Positions 41,345 to 49,743 of a DNA stretch of 64,000 nucleotides are shown piece by piece. How positions within the stretch are numbered: the first letter of the stretch is position 1; every line of letters starts with the position of its first letter. Made by a program: the position numbers and the translations under genes. The stretch is from Cellvibrio sp. UBA7661 (GTDB lineage Bacteria; Pseudomonadota; Gammaproteobacteria; Pseudomonadales; Cellvibrionaceae). Below the pieces are notes generated by a model that saw nothing but the letters and a program-made list of their open reading frames with translations, had not been told where the DNA came from and ran no database searches. The stretch is from positions 1 through 64,000 of the forward strand of contig DLHT01000018.1 in assembly GCA_002483365.1 (NCBI GenBank), written 5' to 3'.

Positions 41345-43405
41345 ATGGTGAACAGTACATCGAGCACAACCAACAACAATGGCGCGACAGGCTCCAGCAT
41401 TATCAGTGCTCTGGGGACCGGTTCGGGCATTGACTCGAATAAGCTGGCTGACCAGTTGACCGAAACTGCCCATATCGTGCAGACCAACAGGCTGACCTCC
41501 AAGAAAACCTTATTGGAAACCCAAATTTCCGATTACGGCCTGCTGCGTAGCTCTCTATCCAAACTTGAAACCGCTGCCGCCGCTTTGGGGAGCTCCGATA
41601 CATTTAACGCCAAATCCTTATCGGTGCCCGATACCAATCTCCTCAGTATTACCAAGCTTGATGCGAAAGCCGCTGCGGGTGGTTATCAAATCAAAGTCGA
41701 GCAAACTGCACAGTCCCAATCGCTAAGTTCCGGTACTTTCAGCTCCATGACTGACCCTATCGGTAAAGGTACCTTGGTCATCCGTTTGGGTGAATGGAAT
41801 GCAGGTTTAAATGATTTTGAAGTTGATGCCAGCAAGAGTGCCGGTGGAACAATCACCATTGATGACGGCAACAACTCCCTGATTGGCCTGCGTGATGCAA
41901 TTAACAAAGCGAACTTTGGTGTCGCTGCAAGTATTGTGAGCGATGGTGGCTCTTACAAACTGTTACTGACGTCCAAATCGGGTGCCAAAAATGAAATAGA
42001 AATCACCGCAACAGAAGATCCGGGTGCACTTGGCCTTGCAAGTTTTGATTTTAATGAAACCACGCGTAATTTGACCCAACAACAAGAAGGGTTGGATGCA
42101 AAAGTGCGTGTGAATGGCTTATTGGTAAGCCGCGAATCCAACCAAATCAAAGATGTTGTTGATGGGTTGGAGTTTGATTTATTTGGTGCTTCGCTGACTG
42201 AAACTATCAGTATTTCGATTAATGAAGACAAATCTGTTGCAGAAAAAACCATTCGTGATTTTGTAACGGCATACAACACGTTTAAAACAGAAGTTGAAAA
42301 ATTAGTGGGTTTTGATGCAGAGCTGAAAGATTACGGCAGTTTGAAAACCGATCCTCTCGCAAAAAATTTGATGCAAGGTATCCGCAATTTTCTCTCCAGT
42401 TCGATCCCGGGTTTAAGCGATGGTTTTACTGCGCTTTCCAGTCTGGGTATCCGCACCGAGAGAGATGGCTCACTGAAAATTGTTGAAAATGAAGAAAATA
42501 CAGGTTTTCGCGCAGCAATCGATACCCATTTCGATAAGGTGCGGGATTTGTTTGTGCCCAAGGTATCGGCATCCGTAACCAATATTGAAGTTTCCAAATA
42601 CACAGCGCAAAGTAAACCTGGCACCTATGATGTTGTGATTACCCAGCAACCTTCAAAAGGAAAACTGACCGGTGCAGCAATAGGTGTCGCCTTTCCGCTA
42701 GACACTACCGGAAAGGATTACAACTTCAAACTTAAATTGGATGGCATTGAAACGGGCTTGATTACTTTGCCCGCCGGAAAAACTTATACAACTGAAGGTG
42801 AGTTGGCTGCTGAAATCCAAAGTTTGATCAATTTGGACACTAATTTAAAAACAGTGAAGTCAACGCTTGCGGTGAGTATTGAAGCAGGAAAGTTGGTGTT
42901 TACCTCTAATTCTTACGGCAGCTCCAGTAAAGTGGAATTTACAGCGATATCAACTGATATGGCGGATTTGGGAATTAGTCTTGGTGCAGGTGTGTCGGGC
43001 ACCGATGTTGGTGGAACTGTGGCCGGAAGAGCTGCGTTTGGTTATGGCAATGTGTTGCTGCCTGCATTGGGGACTGATGCAGAAGGCTTGAGCATGACAA
43101 TTCAACCAGGTGCAACGGGCGGCACGGTTACATTTTCGCGCGGTTTTGCTGGTGGTTTAACCAACATTGTGAATGATTACCTTAAATCTTCCGGTGTCAT
43201 TAAAGAGCGCGAAGAGAATATCAGCAAAGAAATTAAAGGTGTCGAGGAAGATCAAACTGATTTGACTCGTCGCAGTGATGCCTATAGAGCGCGCTTGATG
43301 GCGCAGTTCCAGGCAATGGAAAGCATTGTCCGCTCACTCAACTCTACTGGTGATTTTTTGGATGGTATTCTCGATCGCTTACCTTTCACAGCCAAAAATA
43401 GTTAA
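41345..43405 (+). CDS. fliD: Flagellar filament cap protein FliD (HAP2)
   Basis: FliD caps the filament and folds incoming flagellin. The N-terminal domain has SALGTGSGIDSNKLADQLTE, and the C-terminal domain has the coiled part GVIKEREENISKEIKGVEED with YRARLMAQFQAMESIVRSLN. The middle contains a flagellin IN-like module (LKLDGIETGLITLPAGKTY to KLVFTSNSYGSSSKVEF, about 460-535). About 686 residues, longer than the usual 440-480. GGAGGT precedes the ATG at 41345; the GTG at 41333 overlaps that ribosome site and is unlikely. No fliS follows. Confidence 0.95.
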   Translation: MVNSTSSTTNNNGATGSSIISALGTGSGIDSNKLADQLTETAHIVQTNRLTSKKTLLETQISDYGLLRSSLSKLETAAAALGSSDTFNAKSLSVPDTNLLSITKLDAKAAAGGYQIKVEQTAQSQSLSSGTFSSMTDPIGKGTLVIRLGEWNAGLNDFEVDASKSAGGTITIDDGNNSLIGLRDAINKANFGVAASIVSDGGSYKLLLTSKSGAKNEIEITATEDPGALGLASFDFNETTRNLTQQQEGLDAKVRVNGLLVSRESNQIKDVVDGLEFDLFGASLTETISISINEDKSVAEKTIRDFVTAYNTFKTEVEKLVGFDAELKDYGSLKTDPLAKNLMQGIRNFLSSSIPGLSDGFTALSSLGIRTERDGSLKIVENEENTGFRAAIDTHFDKVRDLFVPKVSASVTNIEVSKYTAQSKPGTYDVVITQQPSKGKLTGAAIGVAFPLDTTGKDYNFKLKLDGIETGLITLPAGKTYTTEGELAAEIQSLINLDTNLKTVKSTLAVSIEAGKLVFTSNSYGSSSKVEFTAISTDMADLGISLGAGVSGTDVGGTVAGRAAFGYGNVLLPALGTDAEGLSMTIQPGATGGTVTFSRGFAGGLTNIVNDYLKSSGVIKEREENISKEIKGVEEDQTDLTRRSDAYRARLMAQFQAMESIVRSLNSTGDFLDGILDRLPFTAKNS

Positions 43406-43437
43406 TTCGCAGAATTAGCCGTGCGCGATTTTTCACT

Positions 43438-43464
43438 CAGGTGCGCAGCCTGTTCGCGCACCTG
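43438..43464 (+). terminator. Hairpin after fliD, possible weak terminator
   Basis: CAGGTGCGC and GCGCACCTG pair around a nine-base loop. The following sequence is ACATTCAT rather than a T run, so intrinsic termination is doubtful. Confidence 0.45.
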
Positions 43465-43610
43465 ACATTCATGTATTTCCCCGTTTTTTTTGATTCCTTA
43501 TTGTTCTTTGCTGAATCTTGATCTTTGAATCATAGTTTGCGGTATACCTATTCTTTAGCTATTTGATGAATAAGCCATTTCATAATTAACAATCAACGGG
43601 TGGGTAGCTT

Positions 43611-44300
43611 ATGTCAAAGGTATTTGCACTTATTCCTGCGCGTGGTCGATCCAAGAGCCTCTGGCAAAAAAATATTGCTCCTGTACTGGAGCAACCCCTT
43701 ATCGCCTATAGCATTCAAGCAGCCCATGATTCAGAAGTGATCGATGCAATTTTTGTCTCGTCTGATGATGACCAGATCCTGTCAGTTGCGCATTACTACA
43801 ATGCGGAGCGATTTAAACGCGATCCGCATCTGGCAAAAGATGAATCAACCATAGATGCTGTCGTGGCAGAATTTATCCATCGCATGAAGCTGGCGGGTAA
43901 AGACATTGTTATTTTATTGAAACCTACATCACCACTGCGTACAGCAAGGCATATCCGTGAAGCACTTGCAGAGTTTAATGATTTTCCTACCTGCCAGAAC
44001 CTAATCAGTGTTTATGAAATTAATAATGCGTACATGAGAGCCTATGTTGGCGGTGGGGAATTTTTACATCCTCTGGCTGGTGAGCATTCATCTTATTATT
44101 GTAGAAAGGATTTGCCATCGCTTTACATGCCCAATGGTGCAATTTACATTTTCAAAGTTGATGACTTTATGCGTGAGGAAAAAATTCCGCTCACGCATAT
44201 TGTTCCATACTTGATGCCAGCGTCTGACAGTATTGAGGTATGTAGCGTGAACGATCTACAGCTTGTGGAGAACCGTTTGCGCGAAAGAATCAATTCCTGA
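43611..44300 (+). CDS. NeuA-like CMP-sugar cytidylyltransferase
   Basis: The 229-residue product belongs to the acylneuraminate/pseudaminate cytidylyltransferase family, which activates nonulosonic acids with CTP. It starts FALIPARGRSKSLWQKNI, has ILLKPTSPLRTARHIREAL in the middle (the TSP motif after about residue 107) and YMPNGAIYIF near residue 181. The usual signature is ARGGSKG(I/L)..KN; here the second Gly is Arg and the Gly after Lys is Ser, so activity may be altered. Its place right after fliD suggests flagellin glycosylation, as in Campylobacter and Aeromonas, but the other sugar genes and a glycosyltransferase are not in the window. Confidence 0.82.
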   Translation: MSKVFALIPARGRSKSLWQKNIAPVLEQPLIAYSIQAAHDSEVIDAIFVSSDDDQILSVAHYYNAERFKRDPHLAKDESTIDAVVAEFIHRMKLAGKDIVILLKPTSPLRTARHIREALAEFNDFPTCQNLISVYEINNAYMRAYVGGGEFLHPLAGEHSSYYCRKDLPSLYMPNGAIYIFKVDDFMREEKIPLTHIVPYLMPASDSIEVCSVNDLQLVENRLRERINS

Positions 44301-44310
44301 ACTGAATGGC

Positions 44311-45057
44311 TTAAGGGGATTTTTTCAGTTCTTCTGCTTCCTTTTTTAACGCTTCTTCAAATTCACGTTGTTCCTGTTCAAGTTTACGTTGCTCTTTATC
44401 CGCGTCAGGCACTAACGGGGTTAATTGTTCTTGTGCTTTTTTCTGCGCATTCTCTTTTGCTTCATTCACCGTGGCATCGACTTTTTGATTGACCTTCTCC
44501 GCTACCGCCTCTACAGGGTTGTTAATAATATCCTGAACATTTTCCAACGCTTTTTGTTTTTCCTCGACGACTTTTTTGGCCGCCTGTGCTTTGTCGTAAG
44601 CGCGTTGTAGTTCTTGTGGTAGCACTGGTGTAAGTTTCTCTTTTGCTCCTTCAATCTGTTCAGAGAATATTTCGGGAGTGCCATCTTTAATCAACATAAC
44701 TGCCATTTGGTTGGTGTCCGCATTCCAGACCATAGCCGCTTTGTCGGTTATAGCTTTTGCTTGCGGTGGTGCATAGCGGGATGCCACATAAAACAGAGCG
44801 CCTTCCTGTTGAATCTCCTGGGCGGTGCGTAGCAGCTTCATGGTGGGCTCATACTTATCGCCCAATAATGCTGTCATCCGATCCTTAATGATGGGGGCTT
44901 CAAAAAAGTTGACTTCATTCGGGTCAAATCCCACCAAGGGTTTTAGGAATGACCACATGAGCTTGCTTTGCAATTGATTGCCGATTAACAGTGAGGACAC
45001 GCAAGCCGAAAGAAACAGGCAAATACACATAATAGAGAGTGGTTTGATCAAGCGCAT
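44311..45057 (-). CDS. Putative lipoprotein with a charged coiled-coil tail
   Basis: A 248-residue protein of unknown function. A type II signal ends FLSAC (C19), so it should be lipid-anchored. The middle (about 40-140) is globular with DRMTALLGDKYEPTMKLLRT and ALFYVASRYAPPQAKAITDK. The C-terminal 100 residues are rich in Lys, Glu, Ala and Gln and predicted to be a long coiled coil (AYDKAQAAKKVVEEKQKALE). It stands convergent to the cytidylyltransferase gene with 11 bp between stops. I recognise no named family. Confidence 0.7.
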   Translation of the reverse strand: MRLIKPLSIMCICLFLSACVSSLLIGNQLQSKLMWSFLKPLVGFDPNEVNFFEAPIIKDRMTALLGDKYEPTMKLLRTAQEIQQEGALFYVASRYAPPQAKAITDKAAMVWNADTNQMAVMLIKDGTPEIFSEQIEGAKEKLTPVLPQELQRAYDKAQAAKKVVEEKQKALENVQDIINNPVEAVAEKVNQKVDATVNEAKENAQKKAQEQLTPLVPDADKEQRKLEQEQREFEEALKKEAEELKKSP

Positions 45058-45259
45058 AAAGAATCCGTTGAATCAGTCAGTAGAATTAGTGCGGCAGTGT
45101 ACGCAATGGGCGATATAACGTACATAAGCTGTTTTTAGGCCGGGTTGGTTGTTTACTGTGCTATTGCAGTTACGCCCACAGTTACTTCCGTAAATAACCT
45201 CAAATTATGCAAGGTTATTTGCTATATTTTGATTTTCTTTCATACACAAGGAAAGCGTC

Positions 45260-46009
45260 TTGAAAATTTTAGTAGCTATTAAGCGCGTACCGGATGCGAA
45301 TACCCGGGTACGTCCTCTTGCAGATGGAAGTGGTGTAAATATTGCCAATACCAAAATGGTGTTGAATCCATTTTGCGAAATTGCCGTCGAGGAGGCCATC
45401 CGCTTTAAAGAGCGCGGCATCGCCAATGAGGTAGTGGTTGTCAGTATCGGTGCTTCAGTCGTGCAGGAACAGTTGCGGAGTGCCCTGGCCTTAGGAGCGG
45501 ATCGCGCTATCCACATTCTGTCGGATATACCTCTAGAGCCATTGGGTAAAGCCAAAGTGTTAGCTAATGTTGTCAAGCAGGAAAATCCAGGGTTGGTGCT
45601 GTTGGGTAAGCAATCTATTGATGGTGACCACAACCAGGTTGGCCAGATGCTGGCGGCCTTATGCAAGTATCCTCTGGCGACATTTGCCTCGCAGATCGAG
45701 CTAAAAGGCAATGAGATATGGGTGACGCGAGAGTTGGATGTTGGCCTGCAAACCCTTGCGCTCCGTTTGCCTGCGGTCGTTACAACAGATTTGCGTCTTA
45801 ATGAGCCGCGTTATCCCACTATGCCGAATATTATGAAGGCGCGTCAGAAACCGCTGGCGATTATTCCCATCGCTGAATTGGCCGTGGATGTTGAACCCCG
45901 TTTACGGGTGTTTGATTACCAGGCTCCAGCTGAGCGTAAGCCCGGCATTAAAGTGGGTAGTGTGGCGGAGTTAGTGGAAAAGTTGTGGCAGGAGGCCGGG
46001 GTGATATGA
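45260..46009 (+). CDS. etfB: Electron transfer flavoprotein beta subunit
   Basis: EtfB pairs with EtfA to carry electrons from acyl-CoA and other dehydrogenases to ETF-quinone oxidoreductase. The start MKILVAIKRVPDANTRVRPL, the core MVLNPFCEIAVEEAIRFKER, ILLGKQSIDGDHNQVGQML (here VLLGKQSIDGDHNQVGQ) and TTDLRLNEPRYPTMPNIMKA are family signatures, the last binding AMP. 249 residues is normal. AAGGAAAG precedes the start. It overlaps etfA by four bases (ATGA), so the two are translationally coupled. Confidence 0.97.
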   Translation: MKILVAIKRVPDANTRVRPLADGSGVNIANTKMVLNPFCEIAVEEAIRFKERGIANEVVVVSIGASVVQEQLRSALALGADRAIHILSDIPLEPLGKAKVLANVVKQENPGLVLLGKQSIDGDHNQVGQMLAALCKYPLATFASQIELKGNEIWVTRELDVGLQTLALRLPAVVTTDLRLNEPRYPTMPNIMKARQKPLAIIPIAELAVDVEPRLRVFDYQAPAERKPGIKVGSVAELVEKLWQEAGVI

Positions 46010-46974
46010 GTACAACACATGAATCACGCGCAGCATTGGTTGTTATTGAGCTTGATGGTACAGAGTTTTGCGATATTAATTGGAGAGTGATGGGCGCTAT
46101 TGCCCGCCTGCGGGAATTTGGCGCATTAAACGTGGACTTGTTGCTGGCAGGATGGAAATGTGGAGCGGCCGTTGATATTGCCGCAGCAATCCCGGGAGTC
46201 CGGCAAGTTCTGGTTGTGGATGACGAACGCTGTGAATTCCAGCTGGCAGAGGTTGTTGTACCTTGGCTGGCAGCACTTGTTGATGGTTATTCTTACGTGC
46301 TGATCGGCGCAACAGCATTCGGTAAGAATCTGTTGCCGGGTGTGGCCGCTCTTGTTGATAGCCAGCCCGTGACCGATGTCATCGCCATAGAAGCACACAA
46401 TGTCTTTGCTCGTACTTGTTACGCCGGTCGGGTAATTGAGCGTGTTGCAAACCTGCAGCCAATCCAGTTACTGAGTATTCGCGGTACTGCGTTTGCTGCA
46501 ATCACGCAAAGAAGCTCATCGATTCCGGCACCAATAACAAGGCTCACACCTCCAGCCGTTCAGGAGCATAGCCGTGTTGTCCGGCAGGAGCGGGTAGCAT
46601 CTGAACGGCCAGAGCTCACATCGGCACGGGTTGTGGTCTCTGGTGGGAGAGGAATACAAAGCCGTGAGAACTTTCAATTACTGTACCGATTGGCGGATAA
46701 GTTATGTGCAGCGGTTGGTGCATCCCGCGCGGCCGTCGATGCTGGTTTTGCTACAAATGACATGCAGGTTGGCCAGACGGGGAAGGCGGTTGCTCCGGAG
46801 TTGTATATCGCAGTAGGTTTGTCGGGTGCAGTTCAGCACGTGGCGGGCATGCGTGATGCTAAGGTAGTTGTGGCAATTAATAAGGACCCGGATGCCCCTA
46901 TTTTTCAGGTGGCAGACTACGGGTTGGTTGCAGATTTATTTGAGGCAGTGCCGGAGTTGATTGAGCGTTTATAA
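46006..46974 (+). CDS. etfA: Electron transfer flavoprotein alpha subunit
   Basis: EtfA carries the FAD. The C-terminal FAD domain is clear: ARVVVSGGRGIQSRENFQLL, AVGASRAAVDAGFATNDMQV, GQTGKAVAPELYIAVGLSGA and VAINKDPDAPIFQVADYGLV. The N-terminal half is less conserved than usual. 322 residues from the ATG at 46006, inside the etfB stop; the upstream frame to 45985 overlaps etfB more and is unlikely. Confidence 0.96.
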   Translation: MSTTHESRAALVVIELDGTEFCDINWRVMGAIARLREFGALNVDLLLAGWKCGAAVDIAAAIPGVRQVLVVDDERCEFQLAEVVVPWLAALVDGYSYVLIGATAFGKNLLPGVAALVDSQPVTDVIAIEAHNVFARTCYAGRVIERVANLQPIQLLSIRGTAFAAITQRSSSIPAPITRLTPPAVQEHSRVVRQERVASERPELTSARVVVSGGRGIQSRENFQLLYRLADKLCAAVGASRAAVDAGFATNDMQVGQTGKAVAPELYIAVGLSGAVQHVAGMRDAKVVVAINKDPDAPIFQVADYGLVADLFEAVPELIERL

Positions 46975-47065
46975 AGCGAATAAGAAGCCGCTTTTCTTGA
47001 TGATTTTCGCTACAATGTCGCCTCTGTTTTTATCCCTCTTCTTTATTTTTCAGGTTTTATTGCGC

Positions 47066-47263
47066 ATGACATTCGAACAATTCGAAACTTGGGCCATGTA
47101 TATTTGTGTTGGTGGCTTAGTAGTGTTTATGTTTTTTATTGTGTGGGATCTCGCTAAAAAATCCAAAGCCGGCAAGTTTGGTACTTTTGTGCTGTTCGGT
47201 GTGCTTGGATTTGCGATTATGGTTTTTGTTATCAAAGAAGTATTCGTCCATATTCTCGGTTAA
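47066..47263 (+). CDS. DUF2788-type small membrane protein
   Basis: The 65-residue product begins MTFEQFETWAMYICVGGLVV and has two membrane helices (about 9-28 and 40-62) joined by a basic loop WDLAKKSKAGKFGT. This is the pattern of the DUF2788 family, short inner-membrane proteins of gammaproteobacteria with no known role. The frame is open 35 codons further upstream to 46961, overlapping etfA, but the family starts at the ATG at 47066. Confidence 0.75.
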   Translation: MTFEQFETWAMYICVGGLVVFMFFIVWDLAKKSKAGKFGTFVLFGVLGFAIMVFVIKEVFVHILG

Positions 47264-47318
47264 AGCATTGAAATTTATTTTTTAGTGCTTCAACCCTGCG
47301 CCTACAACTGGATACCTT

Positions 47319-49517
47319 ATGCTCCATTTTTTTGTTCCCGCCACTAAGGTGCAAAAAGACCGCGCCATCATGCGTGAAACAGATGCACGCGTAGCCAAGT
47401 ACAGCCGACGTGGCTTGATACTGAACTTCATCGTCTTTGTACTGTGTTTGGCATTCGGTGATTTTCAGGAAAAAGAGCACAATCTAGCCATTGTCCTGGT
47501 GACGGGCCTGCTGCTGGTGACACTCGGGCGTAGTTACTATCTCTTCCGTTTTGACACTCTCTATGCGCGTGCGCCAACACGTTGGCGCAACCAATACTTT
47601 TTTGCATCTTGCCTTGGTGCTGCCTGGTGGAGCGCAATTCTGGTAACGCTCACCTGGGTACAGGGTATGCGTGATGAAACACTGGTGATGTGGCTGTACT
47701 CGGTAGTGTTTTATTCCAGTGTTGCCAACGTATTTGCGCCTTACAGACATTTTCTCAGTTTGTATTTAGCGATAGGCCAGATTCCTGCTGCCATTACCGC
47801 AATTTTATTAGGTACTGCAGAAGGTGCCCTCTATGGCTGCATCATGCTGGTGTTTTATGTGATGCTCAGTCACCAGGGCAAAGTAACATCACTAGCGTAT
47901 TGGGAGCGTTTGGAGGCTCATTATTCACTGCGCGAGCGCGCACAGGGGTTGGAAAATGAAAAGCGTAGTTCCCAAGCGCAAATTGAATTAAAAAATGAAT
48001 TTCTGGTTAATCTCGGGCAGGAAATCCGTTCATCTATCAGCGATGTAATGAGTACTTTGTCATTGATCGATGACAGCCAATTATCTGAACATCATCGCGA
48101 GTTACTGGCGACGGCGAATAAAGCCACTGGCAGACAAATCGATCTGGTTAACAACGTCGTTGATTTTTCCAAAATTACGACGAAAACCTTGGTACTCGAT
48201 GAAGTTGAATTTGATTTGCGCCGGGTTTTGGAAAAATTTGTCCAGGATTTTACGCTCGATGCGCATCAGCAAGGTATAGAGCTGTATTACAACTTTGACC
48301 CTAATATGCCATTGCGGGTGAAGGGCGATGTCACGCGCCTGAATCAAATCCTGGCAACACTACTCAACCATACACTGAAAGCGAGCCGAATAGATCATGT
48401 GTATATTGAGGCCCGTTTTCATCAAGAGCAGGATGACTTCGGTGAGCTGCAAGTCATTATCAGTGACGGCGAAAAAAATATCGCCGGTGAAAATGATCCT
48501 GAAGCTTATGAAAGCAAACAGACGGGTATCGGCCTTTCAATTTGTAAAGGTTTGGCTGAGTGTATGGGTGGAAGTATTCATCTGCGCGAAAATAAAAATC
48601 GCGGCAACCGGATTTTTATTAATGTCGCATTGCAGGTCATTTCCCATGAAGAGCGCCGTTTTGGTTCTGAACAAAAGTTGCGTGGTAAACGAGCGCTTTT
48701 AGTAGATTTGCCAGATAGTAATGCCAACGCGTTGGCCGATGAGATTAATGCTTGGGGTATGAGTACCACCATTGTGGCCGGGCAAGAGCAGGCAATTGCC
48801 AAATTGCGCGAGCAACGGGCCAGCTCAGCGCCGTTTGATATGGTGCTCATTTTTACCAAGCTAAACAATATGAATGGTTTGGCGTTGTCCCGTGAGATTG
48901 TGTCTCACCCCGATATTGCAGATGTTAAACAAATTATTGCGATGAGTATTTTGCAGAGCGATAGCCCGGAGATGAAATTACACCTGCGTACTTATCCGCA
49001 GGTGAGCATTATTGAAAAACCCATTATGCGCCGCCGTCTGCTTGATATTGCAGTGCAAAAATTATTAAACCTGAATAGTGAAGATGAGCAGCGAAAAACC
49101 ATTGATAAAGAAACTGTTGGAATGGTGGTTGTGCCGCGAGTCTTGCTGGTGGAAGATCATCGTGTCGATCAAATGGTCATCAGCGCTATGCTCAAAAAAC
49201 TCGGCTGTTATGTGCAAGTAGCGCAAAACGGTTTGGAGGCGGTAGAAATTGTTGAAAAAGAGCGCTTTGATTTGGTGTTGATGGATTACGACATGAAAGA
49301 GCAAGACAGTATTGTTGCCACAGAAAAAATCCGCAACTATGAACGCATGACACACAGTGTGCGCCGTCTACCTATTATTGCTGTAACCTCAGCACAATCT
49401 GAAACCGATCAGGATGTCTATCTGTCTGCGGGTATGGATGATCACATTAGCAAGCCGATCCGCTACGATGATCTGGATGTGAGGCTTCAACGTTGGCTTG
49501 AACAGTCTGGCGTTTAA
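47319..49517 (+). CDS. Degenerate hybrid histidine kinase with two receiver domains
   Basis: A 732-residue membrane protein with about six helices (30-190), a kinase-like core and two receivers. The H-box reads FLVNLGQEIRSSIS: the phospho-acceptor His is Q234 (codon CAG at 48018). The N-box is LATLLNHTLKAS, where the Mg-binding Asn is His, and the G1 box is reduced to SDGEKN; G2 (TGIGLSICKG) is kept. The first receiver (about 450-570) has LIFTKLNNMNG where the Asp should be. The last receiver (about 605-730) is normal: LLVEDHRVDQMV, D656 in LMDYDMKEQ, and KPIRYDD. It probably cannot autophosphorylate and may act as a scaffold or as a receiver fed by another kinase. The frame is uninterrupted, so it is not a simple pseudogene. 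Confidence 0.88.
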   Translation: MLHFFVPATKVQKDRAIMRETDARVAKYSRRGLILNFIVFVLCLAFGDFQEKEHNLAIVLVTGLLLVTLGRSYYLFRFDTLYARAPTRWRNQYFFASCLGAAWWSAILVTLTWVQGMRDETLVMWLYSVVFYSSVANVFAPYRHFLSLYLAIGQIPAAITAILLGTAEGALYGCIMLVFYVMLSHQGKVTSLAYWERLEAHYSLRERAQGLENEKRSSQAQIELKNEFLVNLGQEIRSSISDVMSTLSLIDDSQLSEHHRELLATANKATGRQIDLVNNVVDFSKITTKTLVLDEVEFDLRRVLEKFVQDFTLDAHQQGIELYYNFDPNMPLRVKGDVTRLNQILATLLNHTLKASRIDHVYIEARFHQEQDDFGELQVIISDGEKNIAGENDPEAYESKQTGIGLSICKGLAECMGGSIHLRENKNRGNRIFINVALQVISHEERRFGSEQKLRGKRALLVDLPDSNANALADEINAWGMSTTIVAGQEQAIAKLREQRASSAPFDMVLIFTKLNNMNGLALSREIVSHPDIADVKQIIAMSILQSDSPEMKLHLRTYPQVSIIEKPIMRRRLLDIAVQKLLNLNSEDEQRKTIDKETVGMVVVPRVLLVEDHRVDQMVISAMLKKLGCYVQVAQNGLEAVEIVEKERFDLVLMDYDMKEQDSIVATEKIRNYERMTHSVRRLPIIAVTSAQSETDQDVYLSAGMDDHISKPIRYDDLDVRLQRWLEQSGV

Positions 49518-49567
49518 CAAGGTATGAGCAAAGAAGCGTTTATATTCGTAAACCTGCAAGCTGGGTC

Positions 49568-49600
49568 AAAATGCCGCTGATAAAATCAGCGGCATTTTTA
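49568..49600 (+). terminator. Intrinsic terminator after the degenerate kinase
   Basis: AAATGCCGCTGA pairs with TCAGCGGCATTT around TAAAA, followed by more T residues. Confidence 0.93.
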
Positions 49601-49743
49601 TTTTCAGGCAGCTGATTTTAAAACTATGCTGTAAGGCATGCATGCCTTCAATATCACCAGATCACTATTATAAAACTACTATAAAAAACCAAACAAACCA
49701 TCAAACACTACATATAAAACAAACAGCGCATAAAGGGTTGGCA

